From Cyanobacteriota bacterium (GTDB lineage: Bacteria; Cyanobacteriota; Cyanobacteriia; Cyanobacteriales; Microcoleaceae): DNA of 41,772 nt. Of the stretch, positions 25,624-33,957 are shown piece by piece. Position 1 is the stretch's first letter. Every line of letters starts with the position of its first letter. The DNA lies in NCBI GenBank assembly GCA_025362325.1, contig JANYGO010000382.1:1-41772 (forward strand), given 5' to 3'. The notes beneath the pieces are model-generated. The model was not told where the DNA came from. It saw only the letters and a list, made by a program, of their open reading frames with translations, and searched no databases. A program made the position numbers and the translations under genes.

Positions 25624-27962
25624 TGGCAAAGCAAATTATTGGATTGGTGGGTAATCCCAACTGCGGCAAAACTACATTGTTTAATGCTTTGACAGGTGCT
25701 AACCAGCGAGTCGGTAACTGGCCGGGAGTAACAGTCGAACGCAAAGAAGGAAAATATACTCACGATGGTTTAGCAATTACTATTGTTGACTTGCCGGGAG
25801 TTTATTCTATCGATGCCGAAGACGGAGATACCGGACTCGATGAATTGGTAGCGCGAGATTATTTGCTATCTGGCGAAGCTGATGTGATTGTTAATATTGT
25901 TGATGCTTCCAATTTAGAAAGAAATTTGTATCTCAGCACCCAAATCTTAGAGATGCGCGTGCCGATGATAGTAGCATTAAACATGATGGATGTTGCCAAA
26001 GAAAGGGACACCAGAATTAATGTTAGCAAACTCGCAGAACGCCTCGGCTGTATAGTGGTGCCGATGAGTGCCACCTCAAATGACGGAGTGCCACTGCTGC
26101 GCGATGCTGTTAATAAGGCGCTACAAAAGCCGATCGTACCATCTAGCTATGTAGCATATCCGGCTGTCATCGAAGATGCGATCGCCCAATTAATCCCGCA
26201 TATCCAACAGCACAGCCGCAACCGCAGCGTGGATGCCCGCTGGACAGCCCTAAAACTCCTAGAATACCAGGATGAAGTGGCCCCGGAACTCGCCAATACA
26301 GAGTTAGAACAAATAGTCGTCCCGCACCGCCGCAGAGTCCACGAAACCCTCGATGACGACTTAGATATTATCATCGCCGATAGTCGCTACACCTTCATCC
26401 GCACCCTAACCCAAGGCGTCGCCGAAAGTTCCAGGGAAGTCAAAACCAACGTTTCCGACAAAATCGACCAAGTTGTGCTTAACCGCTGGTTAGGCATCCC
26501 CGTATTCTTGGCGGTAATGTACTTAATGTTTACTATTTCGATTAACGTCGGCGGCGCGTTTATCGACTTCTTTAACGGCGTAACCGGGACGATTTTTGTT
26601 GACGGTTTCGCCGAAGTGCTCAAAAAAATTAATGCACCCGGATGGTCAATTGGATTGCTAGCACAGGGTGTAGGTGTCGGTATTCAAACCACAGCTAGCT
26701 TTATTCCCCAAATTGGGATGATGTTTTTGTGTCTGTCAGCGTTGGAAGACTCCGGCTACATGGCGCGGGCAGCCTTCGTCATGGACAGATTAATGCGATT
26801 TGTCGGACTTCCCGGCAAATCCTTTGTACCGATGATGATCGGTTTTGGGTGCAATATTCCCGGAATTATGGCGACGCGGACATTAGAAAATAAGCGCGAT
26901 CGCACGATGACAATTATGATGAATCCATTCATGTCTTGTAGCGCCAGATTAGCAGTTTACGCCCTATTTTGCGGCGCATTCTTCCAAGTCGGCGGACAGA
27001 ATATGGTGTTAGGACTTTATCTGTTAGGAATTTTAGCAGCAATTCTCACCGGACTAATCTTAAAAAACACCATCCTGCAAGGAGAAGCTGCACCCTTTGT
27101 GATGGAACTGCCGCCCTACCACATTCCCAAACTTAAAGGCGTGCTGCTGCGGACTTGGGACAGATTGCAAGCTTTTATCAAAAAGGCCGGAATCGCGATC
27201 GTACTTATGGTGATTGTCCTCGGATTCTTAAACTCCGTCGGCACAGACGGTTCCTTTGGCAAACAAGACAGCAAAGATTCCATACTCAGCTCGGTGGCCC
27301 GCACCGCAACACCTGTATTTACACCAATGGGCGTTACCCAAGAAAACTGGCCCGCCACTGTTGGCTTGCTAACAGGAGTTTTTGCCAAAGAAGTGATGGT
27401 GGGCACATTAAACTCCCTATACACCCAAGTAGCAGCCGAAGAACAAGCAGTCGCCGAACCCGACAAACCAGAGGAACCGTTCAGCTTTTCGGGCGGTATG
27501 AGCAAAGCATTTCTCAGTATTCCAGAGAAGTTAGGACAACTTCCCGGCCAACTTTTTGACCCCTTGGGCTTGAGTAAAACCAATATTACAGACCAAAAAG
27601 CAGCAGCAGAAGCCCAAGAAGTATCTCTAAGCACTTACGGGCAAATGTCTAAGCGCTTTGGTTCCAATACTGCCGCTTTTGCATACTTGCTGTTTGTCTT
27701 GCTGTATTTCCCTTGCGTCTCCGCAACGGCGGCACTTTACCGCGAAACTAATTTGGGCTGGACAGTATTCGCCTGTACTTGGACTACAGGTTTAGCTTAT
27801 TTCACAGCCGTTGGGTACTATCAAATTGCCACTTTTTTAGAGCATCCAGCATCATCTACTGCTTGGATTGGAGGACTAGCAGTAACTATGGCTGCCGTGC
27901 TTTTTGGATTGAAAATCGCTGGTTCAAAACGTTTCAAACGGCGCGAAGTGATGAGTCAGTAG
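25623..27962 (+). CDS. feoB: Ferrous iron transporter FeoB
   Basis: FeoB is the inner-membrane Fe(II) transporter with a cytosolic G domain. Of 779 residues, the G domain is N-terminal: G1 GNPNCGKT (10-17), G2 Thr in GVTVE, G3 DLPG (56-59), G4 NMMD (near 120). A GDI-like helical region follows to about 275. The membrane part then contains the two conserved Gate-type cores: MMFLCLSALEDSGYMARAAF / GKSFVPMMIGFGCNIPGIM, and later PATVGLLTGVFAKEVMVGT. Conserved Cys and Glu-Asp residues in these blocks are intact, so it looks functional. Confidence 0.98.
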   Translation: MAKQIIGLVGNPNCGKTTLFNALTGANQRVGNWPGVTVERKEGKYTHDGLAITIVDLPGVYSIDAEDGDTGLDELVARDYLLSGEADVIVNIVDASNLERNLYLSTQILEMRVPMIVALNMMDVAKERDTRINVSKLAERLGCIVVPMSATSNDGVPLLRDAVNKALQKPIVPSSYVAYPAVIEDAIAQLIPHIQQHSRNRSVDARWTALKLLEYQDEVAPELANTELEQIVVPHRRRVHETLDDDLDIIIADSRYTFIRTLTQGVAESSREVKTNVSDKIDQVVLNRWLGIPVFLAVMYLMFTISINVGGAFIDFFNGVTGTIFVDGFAEVLKKINAPGWSIGLLAQGVGVGIQTTASFIPQIGMMFLCLSALEDSGYMARAAFVMDRLMRFVGLPGKSFVPMMIGFGCNIPGIMATRTLENKRDRTMTIMMNPFMSCSARLAVYALFCGAFFQVGGQNMVLGLYLLGILAAILTGLILKNTILQGEAAPFVMELPPYHIPKLKGVLLRTWDRLQAFIKKAGIAIVLMVIVLGFLNSVGTDGSFGKQDSKDSILSSVARTATPVFTPMGVTQENWPATVGLLTGVFAKEVMVGTLNSLYTQVAAEEQAVAEPDKPEEPFSFSGGMSKAFLSIPEKLGQLPGQLFDPLGLSKTNITDQKAAAEAQEVSLSTYGQMSKRFGSNTAAFAYLLFVLLYFPCVSATAALYRETNLGWTVFACTWTTGLAYFTAVGYYQIATFLEHPASSTAWIGGLAVTMAAVLFGLKIAGSKRFKRREVMSQ

Positions 27963-27979
27963 TCAGTAGTAATGCACTC

Positions 27980-28036
27980 CCTCGCGATCGGGGACGCTCG
28001 CACTGCACCTCCTCGCGATCGGGGACGCTCGCACTG
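27980..28036. repeat. 26-bp direct repeat between feoB and feoC
   Basis: The unit CCTCGCGATCGGGGACGCTC plus GCACTG occurs at 27980-28005 and 28011-28036 with a 5-bp gap. It contains the HIP1-like CGCGATCG core. No function is evident; it widens the gap before feoC to 105 nt. Confidence 0.85.
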
Positions 28037-28067
28037 TACACCCTGCGTCAACAAAGGATAAAAAAAT

Positions 28068-28334
28068 ATGATTTTAAGCGAAATCCAACAGTTTATTTCC
28101 CACAATAAAAGAGCTTCTCTCGCCGATTTAAAACTTCATTTTCGGATGGACGGCGAGGCTTTGCGCGGAATGCTCAACCGCCTGATCCGCAAAGGCCGCA
28201 TCAGTAAAATGCCAGAAGCCAAGAAGTGCGGCGGATGTCACAGTTGCAGCGACGATGCTACGGAGATTTATGTGTGGGTAAATGCCGATCGATCCTCACC
28301 CGTAGAGGAACCAGTCTCTGCAAGTTGTCATTGA
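28068..28334 (+). CDS. feoC: FeoC-like winged-helix protein with Fe-S-type cysteines
   Basis: This 88-residue protein opens with a winged-helix domain (MILSEIQQFISHNKRASLADLKLHFRM, then LRGMLNRLIRKGRISK), then KKCGGCHSC and a short tail. This is the FeoC layout: a small regulator or protease shield of FeoB with cysteines that bind an oxygen-sensitive Fe-S cluster. Only three cysteines lie in the cluster region (CGGCHSC), with one more at the C-terminus. It follows feoB in the same direction. Confidence 0.88.
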   Translation: MILSEIQQFISHNKRASLADLKLHFRMDGEALRGMLNRLIRKGRISKMPEAKKCGGCHSCSDDATEIYVWVNADRSSPVEEPVSASCH

Positions 28335-28726
28335 TCTCATGTTCGCTCAATTACCCGCAAACCTATTTTGTTGTCGTTTTAGCGGACAAAATATAATTTT
28401 AAATCAGCGAATTTAATAAGAACCCACGACAATTATGCTACAGCAAGCCTCATCAGTCGCCCTCCCTCTTCCTCTCTGACTCTGCCGCCTCTGCGCTCTA
28501 GAAAAGTTAATAAAAACAATCTGGTTCACCAATCCCAGAGAATTAGGATACCATTTAATCAGACATCTGAATGTATGTTCAATGATTAAGTAGGTGGTAT
28601 AAATAAACATTAGATGGGGAGAGGGCGGGTTTTGCTGGTTCAATATTTTTCATCAGGTTATTGCAAATAAAGTCATTAATCTATCTTAGTTGATTGCCTG
28701 ATAGTTTTCATCGTTGGATGCGATAC
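28335..28726. other. Gene-free region after feoC with two inverted repeats
   Basis: This 392-bp region has no gene I can support. ATTTTGT (28365-28371) / ACAAAAT (28386-28392), followed by an AT-rich stretch, could be the feo terminator. A second imperfect stem, ATACCA plus TTAATCA (28548-28561) with TGATTAA plus TGGTAT (28583-28600), may be a small repeat element. Confidence 0.4.
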
Positions 28727-29464
28727 CTAAAATTTAAAATCTAAAACCCGTTGGCGACTGTGTAGAGATAGCCAAAAATTTAGTATTTCTTCCCCGACTT
28801 GTTCGGGATAGAAGTGATGGAAGAAATGCCGCCCGTCTGGACATTCCCAAAGCCGATCGCCTTTTTTCATAAATTTAGACCAGCGCCGCATCACAATAGG
28901 AGATACCACAAAATCCGTTTTGCTACTACATATCAACAAAGGTACTTCTACACCTTCATCGCTAGAATTAATCACCCTAAATAAAGAGTGAGGACAAGGA
29001 GAACAAGCCAAGTCATCCTCAAAATATGGTATAAATTTTTGATTGATACTTTGATTTTGGAATCCCAGCATATCGCTAACCATTTGAGTCAAAACTTGTT
29101 TACCACTCCAGGGAAAAGCTGAAAGATGGGTGTAGTAATGTGCTTGCCAATTAACAGCCGATGGCACACCCACACCTAAAAGTCCCAAAGAACTTACTTT
29201 CTCTGGATAGCGGCGCGCGTACATTAAGCCAACTAATCCGCTGGTACTGTGGCCGATGAGATGAATTGGGCGATCGCGCATTGTTAAAAAATCGTGCAAA
29301 AGTTCAACAGCCATATCTAAAGAGCAACCTTCGTCTTCAGTTTGTTGGTATTCCCATACTTGCACAGGTACAGAATCATTTAAGTAGGAAAGCAGGGAGC
29401 GATCGAAGCATTGCAAACTCGGACTTACACTTAACCAAAGCACATCATCTGAACTAAAATTCAT
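28727..29464 (-). CDS. Alpha/beta hydrolase
   Basis: This 245-residue alpha/beta-fold hydrolase has nucleophile Ser73 in GHSTSG, an acid in SKTDFVVSP (near 182) and His in the DGRHFFHHF segment (near 214). The N-terminus lacks the usual HGxx oxyanion loop and begins directly with VLWLSVSPSLQCFD. Substrate unknown. It is the next gene downstream of the flavodoxin operon in the same direction, but a 90-nt gap with a hairpin separates them. Confidence 0.82.
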   Translation of the reverse strand: MNFSSDDVLWLSVSPSLQCFDRSLLSYLNDSVPVQVWEYQQTEDEGCSLDMAVELLHDFLTMRDRPIHLIGHSTSGLVGLMYARRYPEKVSSLGLLGVGVPSAVNWQAHYYTHLSAFPWSGKQVLTQMVSDMLGFQNQSINQKFIPYFEDDLACSPCPHSLFRVINSSDEGVEVPLLICSSKTDFVVSPIVMRRWSKFMKKGDRLWECPDGRHFFHHFYPEQVGEEILNFWLSLHSRQRVLDFKF

Positions 29465-29520
29465 CTATTTTAAGTTGGAGATATAGTTATTTATAGCTTA
29501 AGCATAACGTTTAAATGTAG

Positions 29521-29537
29521 GGTGCGCCACGCGCACC
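29521..29537. terminator. Perfect hairpin after the flavodoxin gene
   Basis: GGTGCGC-CAC-GCGCACC is a 7-bp GC-rich stem 17 nt after the isiB stop codon. It begins TAGGGTGCG like the repeats at 10424 and 37464, so it may belong to that family while acting as a transcription barrier. No U tract follows in the isiB direction. Confidence 0.45.
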
Positions 29538-29554
29538 TTACCGCTAATACCAGT

Positions 29555-30067
29555 CTACAATCCAAATTCTTTCTTGAGTTGAGATACCCAAGATTTGACG
29601 CGCGCTTCCGTCAGATCGGATTGGTTGTCTTCATCAATAGCAAGACCCAAAAACTTGCCATTAACTACAGCTTTAGATTCATTAAAATCATAACCGTCTA
29701 CCGGCCACTGACCGACAGTTTCGCCGCCCTGTTCTGAGATTTTCTCAGCCAAAATTCCCATTGCATCCATAAAATTATCCGGGTAGCCTTCTTGGTCGCC
29801 AGTTCCCAAATAAGCTACTTTTTTGCCGCTAAAATCAATATCATCAAGTTCGGGGAAAAAACCTTCCCAGTCGCTTTGCAGTTCGCCGATATTCCAAGTC
29901 GGACAAGCGATGATCAGACATTCGTATTCGGCGAAATCATCATTGTCAATGCTGCCGATTTCGTGTAGAGTTACGCTATCGCCGCCAAATTCATCTCGAA
30001 TCATGTCAGCGATAGACTCAGTTTTGCCAGTTGTAGTTCCGTAGAAAAGACCAATTGCTTTTGACAT
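29555..30067 (-). CDS. isiB: Flavodoxin
   Basis: This is a 170-residue long-chain flavodoxin, the FMN protein that replaces ferredoxin in photosynthetic electron transport under iron limitation. The phosphate loop is GTTTGKTES (10-18). Flavin-stacking residues lie in PTWNIGELQSDW (Trp58) and GTGDQEGYPDNF (Tyr95). The ATG is preceded by GGAG inside the end of the upstream zinc-ribbon ORF, with only 2 nt between genes, so it is the last gene of a three-gene operon. Neighbouring feo genes and the upstream palindrome fit iron control. Confidence 0.97.
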   Translation of the reverse strand: MSKAIGLFYGTTTGKTESIADMIRDEFGGDSVTLHEIGSIDNDDFAEYECLIIACPTWNIGELQSDWEGFFPELDDIDFSGKKVAYLGTGDQEGYPDNFMDAMGILAEKISEQGGETVGQWPVDGYDFNESKAVVNGKFLGLAIDEDNQSDLTEARVKSWVSQLKKEFGL

Positions 30068-30069
30068 TT

Positions 30070-30225
30070 TTACTCCGAATGTGAAATTTGATAGTGCTTG
30101 AGGTTTATTTTTTTTGAGTCAGAACTTGGCATTTCTTGCCTGCAATTCATACAAAACCAGTAGACGCGATTGTGGCTAACCTGAGAAATCAGGGAGTCAA
30201 GGCAGCAAGGACACTGTTTTTTCAT
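30070..30225 (-). CDS. 51-residue Cys4 zinc-ribbon protein between cupin and flavodoxin
   Basis: A short ORF begins at the ATG at 30225 and stops at TAA 30072-30070. It reads MKKQCPCCLDSLISQVSHNR, then VYWFCMNCRQEMPSSDSKK, and ends HYQISHSE. C5/C8 (CPCC) and C25/C28 (CMNC) form a treble-clef or ribbon zinc site around VYWF. I recall small cyanobacterial proteins with this CPCC...VYWFC..C.QEMP pattern, so I think it is a conserved gene, but this needs a search. It starts 4 nt after the cupin stop and ends 2 nt before isiB, so it is co-translated with both. It might be a redox or metal-sensing partner of flavodoxin; that is speculation. Confidence 0.75.
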   Translation of the reverse strand: MKKQCPCCLDSLISQVSHNRVYWFCMNCRQEMPSSDSKKINLKHYQISHSE

Positions 30226-30229
30226 CTGC

Positions 30230-30556
30230 TTAAAGTTGAAAATTGATTAACCAAGCTGACTCGCTCAGATCGGGGTCTGGTTCGCAGTCAATTAGTAATA
30301 GATTCAGCGTCGTTTGTACTTTTAGAGTGCGCGGGATGCCGGCGGGTACAAACACAAATACTCCCGGTGTTAAAGTGACTGCGCGATCGCACACCGTGAG
30401 AGTTCCCACTCCTTCTAAGACGGCTATGGTGACATCTGTGGAGTGATCCAGGTCGGGTATTTCTGAATTTTGACCCAAACTCATCACTTTTTGGCGATCG
30501 GCAGGTTGCCCCTCGCTGATTTGCGAGGCTGACGCGGAAACTATTGCTGCTGTCAC
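30230..30556 (-). CDS. Cupin-domain protein
   Basis: This is a 108-residue single-domain cupin. A beta-barrel pattern is visible from VTIAVLEGVGTLTVCDRAVTLTPGVFVFVPAGIPRTLKV. Metal-binding His residues of motif 1 are poorly conserved (HSTDVTIAVLEGVG), so it may not be an enzyme. The GTG start follows GGAGG by 9 nt. It is the first gene of the operon with the zinc ribbon and isiB. Function unknown. Confidence 0.85.
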   Translation of the reverse strand: MTAAIVSASASQISEGQPADRQKVMSLGQNSEIPDLDHSTDVTIAVLEGVGTLTVCDRAVTLTPGVFVFVPAGIPRTLKVQTTLNLLLIDCEPDPDLSESAWLINFQL

Positions 30557-30591
30557 GGTGATTGACCTCCAGGTACTATTAACTTCTGGTA

Positions 30592-30616
30592 CTTATTGCA
30601 ATTAATATTCAATAAG
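30592..30616. promoter_or_regulatory. AT-rich palindrome upstream of the cupin / isiB operon
   Basis: CTTATTG (30592-30598) and CAATAAG (30610-30616) are perfect 7-bp arms around CAATTAATATT. The inner TGCAATTAATATTCA matches the Fur 7-1-7 consensus at 9 of 14 positions. It lies 36-60 nt before the cupin start and overlaps a possible -35 (TTGCAA on the minus strand). A Fur site would explain iron control of isiB, but the match is moderate. Confidence 0.4.
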
Positions 30617-30813
30617 CTACCATGCAATTTAGATAAATTGTCAAGATTAAAATATTAAGATTTGTAACAAAAAGGTGGCTGCATTGGAGATAGTTGAGGA
30701 AAATACAGCCTAAAATTTAGACAGAGCGGTGGTTTTGGGTGATCGAGCTGGAAGGGGCGATCGGTCAAATCCTAAAATACTTGCAAATTATATGCAGTTA
30801 TCTCTAAAAAATC

Positions 30814-30869
30814 GGGGCGGGTTAGAGAGGGATTTGGTCGATCGCACAAATCCGTCTACAACCCGCCCC
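30814..30869. repeat. Two-step hairpin element
   Basis: The outer arms GGGGCGGGTT (30814-30823) / AACCCGCCCC (30860-30869) and inner arms GGATTTG (30830-30836) / CAAATCC (30847-30853) are all perfect, separated by unpaired bulges. The tip contains GTCGATCGC. Confidence 0.8.
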
Positions 30870-30883
30870 CTAACCTGCATCAC

Positions 30884-30942
30884 AGGGGATTTAAGCCCCC
30901 ACCTTTAGGTGGATTGTTTTTAGGCTGGGGCTTAAATCCCCT
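30884..30942. repeat. 16-bp perfect inverted repeat with inner hairpin
   Basis: AGGGGATTTAAGCCCC (30884-30899) pairs exactly with GGGGCTTAAATCCCCT (30927-30942). Inside, CCACCT-TT-AGGTGG forms a second perfect hairpin. This layout resembles the subterminal hairpins of IS200/IS605-derived elements, but no transposase is present. Confidence 0.85.
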
Positions 30943-30991
30943 GCCTAAAAACTTAGCTGTCAACTGTCACACGTCAACTGTCAACTGTTAA

Positions 30992-31162
30992 GCTCTTCTG
31001 TCACTCCCGGAAAATAAAAATCGCAGCCAATCGATGAAACCGCTACTAAATGGACAATTAGCGATCGCTTTCCTGATAGAAACTCATATCTTAAGCCCCA
31101 ATACTGAAAATCACTCTCTATAAGACTTTCAGCTTTTGCTTTAGTGAGAGTGACAGAAGAGC
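30992..31162. mobile_element. 171-bp MITE-like element with 15-bp perfect terminal repeats
   Basis: GCTCTTCTGTCACTC (30992-31006) and GAGTGACAGAAGAGC (31148-31162) are exact inverted repeats bounding 141 bp without an ORF. Similar CAACTGTCAACTGTTAA and CAACAGTCAACTATCAACAA sequences flank the two sides. It is probably a non-autonomous or internally deleted element. Confidence 0.6.
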
Positions 31163-31198
31163 GCTAATCACAACAGTCAACTATCAACAATTAACCGA

Positions 31199-32044
31199 CT
31201 AATTCTTCACCCCTACGCCCACATACATAATCGACGTATCCTCATTGATTTTGATTTTAAACAACCCAGACTTTTTGTAATCAATATAGTTAGCGAAATT
31301 AACTGTTAAAAGTTGAGCCGCTTGTTTGAAAACTGCCCCCGAAGGAAATAGTTGCTTTCCACTTGTAAAATTTTCCCAAAAACCGTGCATCTCGCCTAAA
31401 ACAGCGCCCATTTCTCCAAACATATCAAAACCTTTAATTTCAATCTTGCCAAAACCCGTATCGCGCATTACCACAGAAAGTTCTTCCGGGGTAATAAACT
31501 TTTCCCAATCGTGCACGCCCCGCTTAATTTCCTGCAAGATATTTTCCATCAGTCCAATCATCACCACTTGCGAGGAAAAAGTTCGGTTTATTGTATCAAA
31601 AAAGAACAGTCCTCCGGGCTTGAGAATTCTGTGAACCTCAGACACAACTTTTTTGTAATCGGCAACGTGTTCTAAAACATCCACGCAGATTACAACATCG
31701 AAGCTATTGTCACCGTAGGGCATATTTTCGGCAAAACCTTGTCTGTAGTCAATCTCAAAACCGCTGGTAACTGCGTGATTTCGAGCTGCTACAATACATT
31801 TGTCCGATCGATCTATTCCCGAAACCACAGCGCCCCGCTCGGCCATAAATTCGCAGGAAAAGCCGCCGCCGCACCCGACATCTAAGGTTTTCAGCCCCCG
31901 CCAATTTGTCGCGTGTCTGTCGAAAAACTCAAATCTGGGTTTGTTGAGATGGTAGAGAGCATAGATTTTAGCATTTTCATCCCACCAATTATCAGCATTT
32001 TCGTCGTAAAATTCTAAATCGTTTTTTACTTCTGTTTTCTGCAC
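31199..32044 (-). CDS. UbiG-like class I SAM methyltransferase
   Basis: This is a class I SAM-dependent methyltransferase with the UbiG / 3-demethylubiquinone O-methyltransferase look: motif I LDVGCGGG (54-61), then GIDRSDKCIVAARNHA, PYGDNSFDVVICVDVLEHV, and KPGGLFFFDTINRT. The protein is 281 residues from a GTG at 32044, preceded by AGGA. The frame stays open to 32362, but the extra 106 codons run antisense to the divergent GT2 gene and look unlike the family, so I set the shorter start. Cyanobacteria make plastoquinone rather than ubiquinone, so the true substrate is open. Confidence 0.85.
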   Translation of the reverse strand: MQKTEVKNDLEFYDENADNWWDENAKIYALYHLNKPRFEFFDRHATNWRGLKTLDVGCGGGFSCEFMAERGAVVSGIDRSDKCIVAARNHAVTSGFEIDYRQGFAENMPYGDNSFDVVICVDVLEHVADYKKVVSEVHRILKPGGLFFFDTINRTFSSQVVMIGLMENILQEIKRGVHDWEKFITPEELSVVMRDTGFGKIEIKGFDMFGEMGAVLGEMHGFWENFTSGKQLFPSGAVFKQAAQLLTVNFANYIDYKKSGLFKIKINEDTSIMYVGVGVKN

Positions 32045-32083
32045 GATTTTTTGAGTCCTGATTAGTGGAATATCTAGCGGCAG

Positions 32084-32113
32084 TTGTGAATCGCCACAGT
32101 TTTTGATTATAAT
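32084..32113 (+). promoter_or_regulatory. Sigma70-type promoter of the GT2 gene
   Basis: TTGTGA (32084-32089) and a perfect TATAAT (32108-32113) are 18 nt apart, with the start codon 25 nt after the -10 box. Its position also shows that the methyltransferase gene cannot plausibly extend to 32362. Confidence 0.55.
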
Positions 32114-32137
32114 ACTTTTGGTACAAATTTCAACCAG

Positions 32138-32890
32138 ATGCAGCGCGTTTCTATTATCATCCCAACTCTGAACGAAGCGACTTGTCTGGAACGCACCCTG
32201 CGCCAACTCAGCATTCTCAATCCTCCCGCTTGGGAGGTTTTGGTGGTAGATGGTGGCAGTCAAGACGAAACAGTTGCGATTCCCTACGGGATAGCTGCGC
32301 TTCACACACTTTCGGCAGCCACTCGTGTTATTTCTAGCAGTACAGCCGGACGTTCCGTGCAAATGAACCTAGGTGCAGAAACCGCCACGGGTGACATTCT
32401 GTGCTTCCTCCACGCCGATACTTTGGTTCCCGACGACATGGTAGCAGTCATTCAGAAAACATTGTCGGATGCCAAAATTTCCGGCGGGTTTATCTCCCTG
32501 ATGGCTGGTGCACAGCAAACAAGATGGGGTTTTTCCCTCCACAATTACCTCAAAACTTACTACGCGCCGCTGTTATTTCGACCTCATTTATTTGTCAAAG
32601 GATTGCGCCTGCTGTTTGGCGATCAAGTTATTTTTTGCCGCCGCACAGATTTTTGGGAATGCGGTGGTTTCGATGCTGCACTCCCAATTATGGAGGAGGC
32701 GGATTTGTGTTTGAAGTTGGTGCGGCGGGGGAGACTGAAGTTAGTCAATCGGGTGGTGGAAAGTAGCGATCGGCGAGTCGCGCATTGGGGCGAAGTCAAA
32801 GCAACTGCGATCTATCTTGCGATCGGGTTTTTGTGGGGTTTTGGCGTTCCTGCGAAGTATCTCAAGCTGTTTTATGAAGACATCCGCTGA
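32138..32890 (+). CDS. GT2 glycosyltransferase of the TIGR04283 type
   Basis: This 250-residue family 2 glycosyltransferase has SIIIPTLNEATCLERTL (5-21), VDGGSQDET (about 37-45), AGRSVQMNLGAETATGDILCFLHADT (about 70-95) and ALPIMEEADLCLKLVRRG. The AGR..QMN.GA..A.GD.L.FLHADT block is the hallmark of TIGR04283, annotated as arsenosugar-biosynthesis-associated glycosyltransferases. No arsenic gene (arsM, arsS) is beside it, so that role is only a family label. A C-terminal hydrophobic stretch (YLAIGFLWGFGVPAKYL) may touch the membrane. It is divergent from the methyltransferase. Confidence 0.88.
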   Translation: MQRVSIIIPTLNEATCLERTLRQLSILNPPAWEVLVVDGGSQDETVAIPYGIAALHTLSAATRVISSSTAGRSVQMNLGAETATGDILCFLHADTLVPDDMVAVIQKTLSDAKISGGFISLMAGAQQTRWGFSLHNYLKTYYAPLLFRPHLFVKGLRLLFGDQVIFCRRTDFWECGGFDAALPIMEEADLCLKLVRRGRLKLVNRVVESSDRRVAHWGEVKATAIYLAIGFLWGFGVPAKYLKLFYEDIR

Positions 32891-32904
32891 AACACAAAAT
32901 CCGT

Positions 32905-33957
32905 TTAAATTCCCAGAATGTACTGGCTGTATTTTTTGGGCAAAAGTTTCTGCAACAGGTAAATAATCGTGCAACAAGCCAACAAATTCGCGGCAGCTAA
33001 AAAGCCGAGCTTCACTAGCGGAGGTACTGGATCGATCAACTTATAATACACTAACAACACATATTGCAAGACTGTCGAATCCAGCAGATATATCGGGAAT
33101 GAATACGCAGCCAATATTTGGACTAATCCCGATAATCTAGTGGGAAGTGCGATGTGCTTAGAATATGCCAGGATAGACAATACGAACAAAATTGCGTATC
33201 CTTGAGAAGATAGTTTAAAAAACGATCGCAGAAACCATCCATCTGAATTAACTCCGCTCATCCAGTAATATTCCCAAATGCTCGCTAGATAAAACAGGAT
33301 TGCTGCTGCTATAATTGGCAGTTTTCTGCGTTCGAGAATCGGTTGAATTCTGTCACGGGCTGCGCCCAAAAATAAACCTGTTGAAAATGGCAAAATCCAA
33401 CTAAAAATCCAGCGCTCCATCAAAGGTAGAGGTATTGATATGTATTTGAAAACGGTTAAGTAAAAAAAGATGGTAAAAATTGTTTGAATTGTTACACCCA
33501 AGGCTAAAACTTTTCTGGGTTCTAAAACTCTTAATTTAACCAGGAGCCACCACCAAGCGTAGCATTGAACAATCACAACGATGAAGTAATAGGGAGGCAT
33601 TACCGAACCTGTCAGGATGTCTCTGAGTAATGACAGCACATCAAATTTTTGAAGTGAGTTCCAATTATTTAAGGTGTAAAAAGCTACTGACCAGAATAGA
33701 TATGGTGGTATAATTCTTGACAGTCTTTTTTTGACTACCTGTGCGGGATTATTTTGATTTTCTAGTTTGTTGGTGAGGAAAAAACCGCTCAGCAGTAAAA
33801 ATGCTGGTACGCAGAACAGTTGCAAGGTATCGATCGCCACAAACAGAATTCGGCGATCGCGAAATGCCGAGAACCCAGCATGAGTAATCACCACACTGAC
33901 GATCGCTAAAGCTCGGATCAAATCAAATTCAGCAAATCTATTAGAAGGTTTTTGCAT
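32905..33957 (-). CDS. Acyltransferase family 3 membrane protein
   Basis: This is a 350-residue protein with about ten membrane helices, of the acyltransferase-3 (OafA/WecH-like) family, which O-acylates surface sugars. The N-terminal FAEFDLIRALAIVSVVITHAG holds the conserved Arg and His; a second typical segment is FCVPAFLLLSGFFL. The gene ends 14 nt from the convergent GT2 gene. Together with that gene it could modify a surface glycan. Confidence 0.88.
   Translation of the reverse strand: MQKPSNRFAEFDLIRALAIVSVVITHAGFSAFRDRRILFVAIDTLQLFCVPAFLLLSGFFLTNKLENQNNPAQVVKKRLSRIIPPYLFWSVAFYTLNNWNSLQKFDVLSLLRDILTGSVMPPYYFIVVIVQCYAWWWLLVKLRVLEPRKVLALGVTIQTIFTIFFYLTVFKYISIPLPLMERWIFSWILPFSTGLFLGAARDRIQPILERRKLPIIAAAILFYLASIWEYYWMSGVNSDGWFLRSFFKLSSQGYAILFVLSILAYSKHIALPTRLSGLVQILAAYSFPIYLLDSTVLQYVLLVYYKLIDPVPPLVKLGFLAAANLLACCTIIYLLQKLLPKKYSQYILGI

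Larger units (their letters stand above)
30557..31198. other. Intergenic repeat island
   Basis: This 642-bp region without a gene holds the operon palindrome and three separate inverted-repeat elements in a row (30814-30869, 30884-30942, 30992-31162). Short direct repeats of GTCAACTGTCAACTGT lie just before the last one. Confidence 0.7.

Noticed and set aside
32045-32362. N-terminal extension of the UbiG-like methyltransferase
   Set aside because: It is antisense to the GT2 gene and crosses that gene's TATAAT promoter; the family starts near the GTG at 32044.
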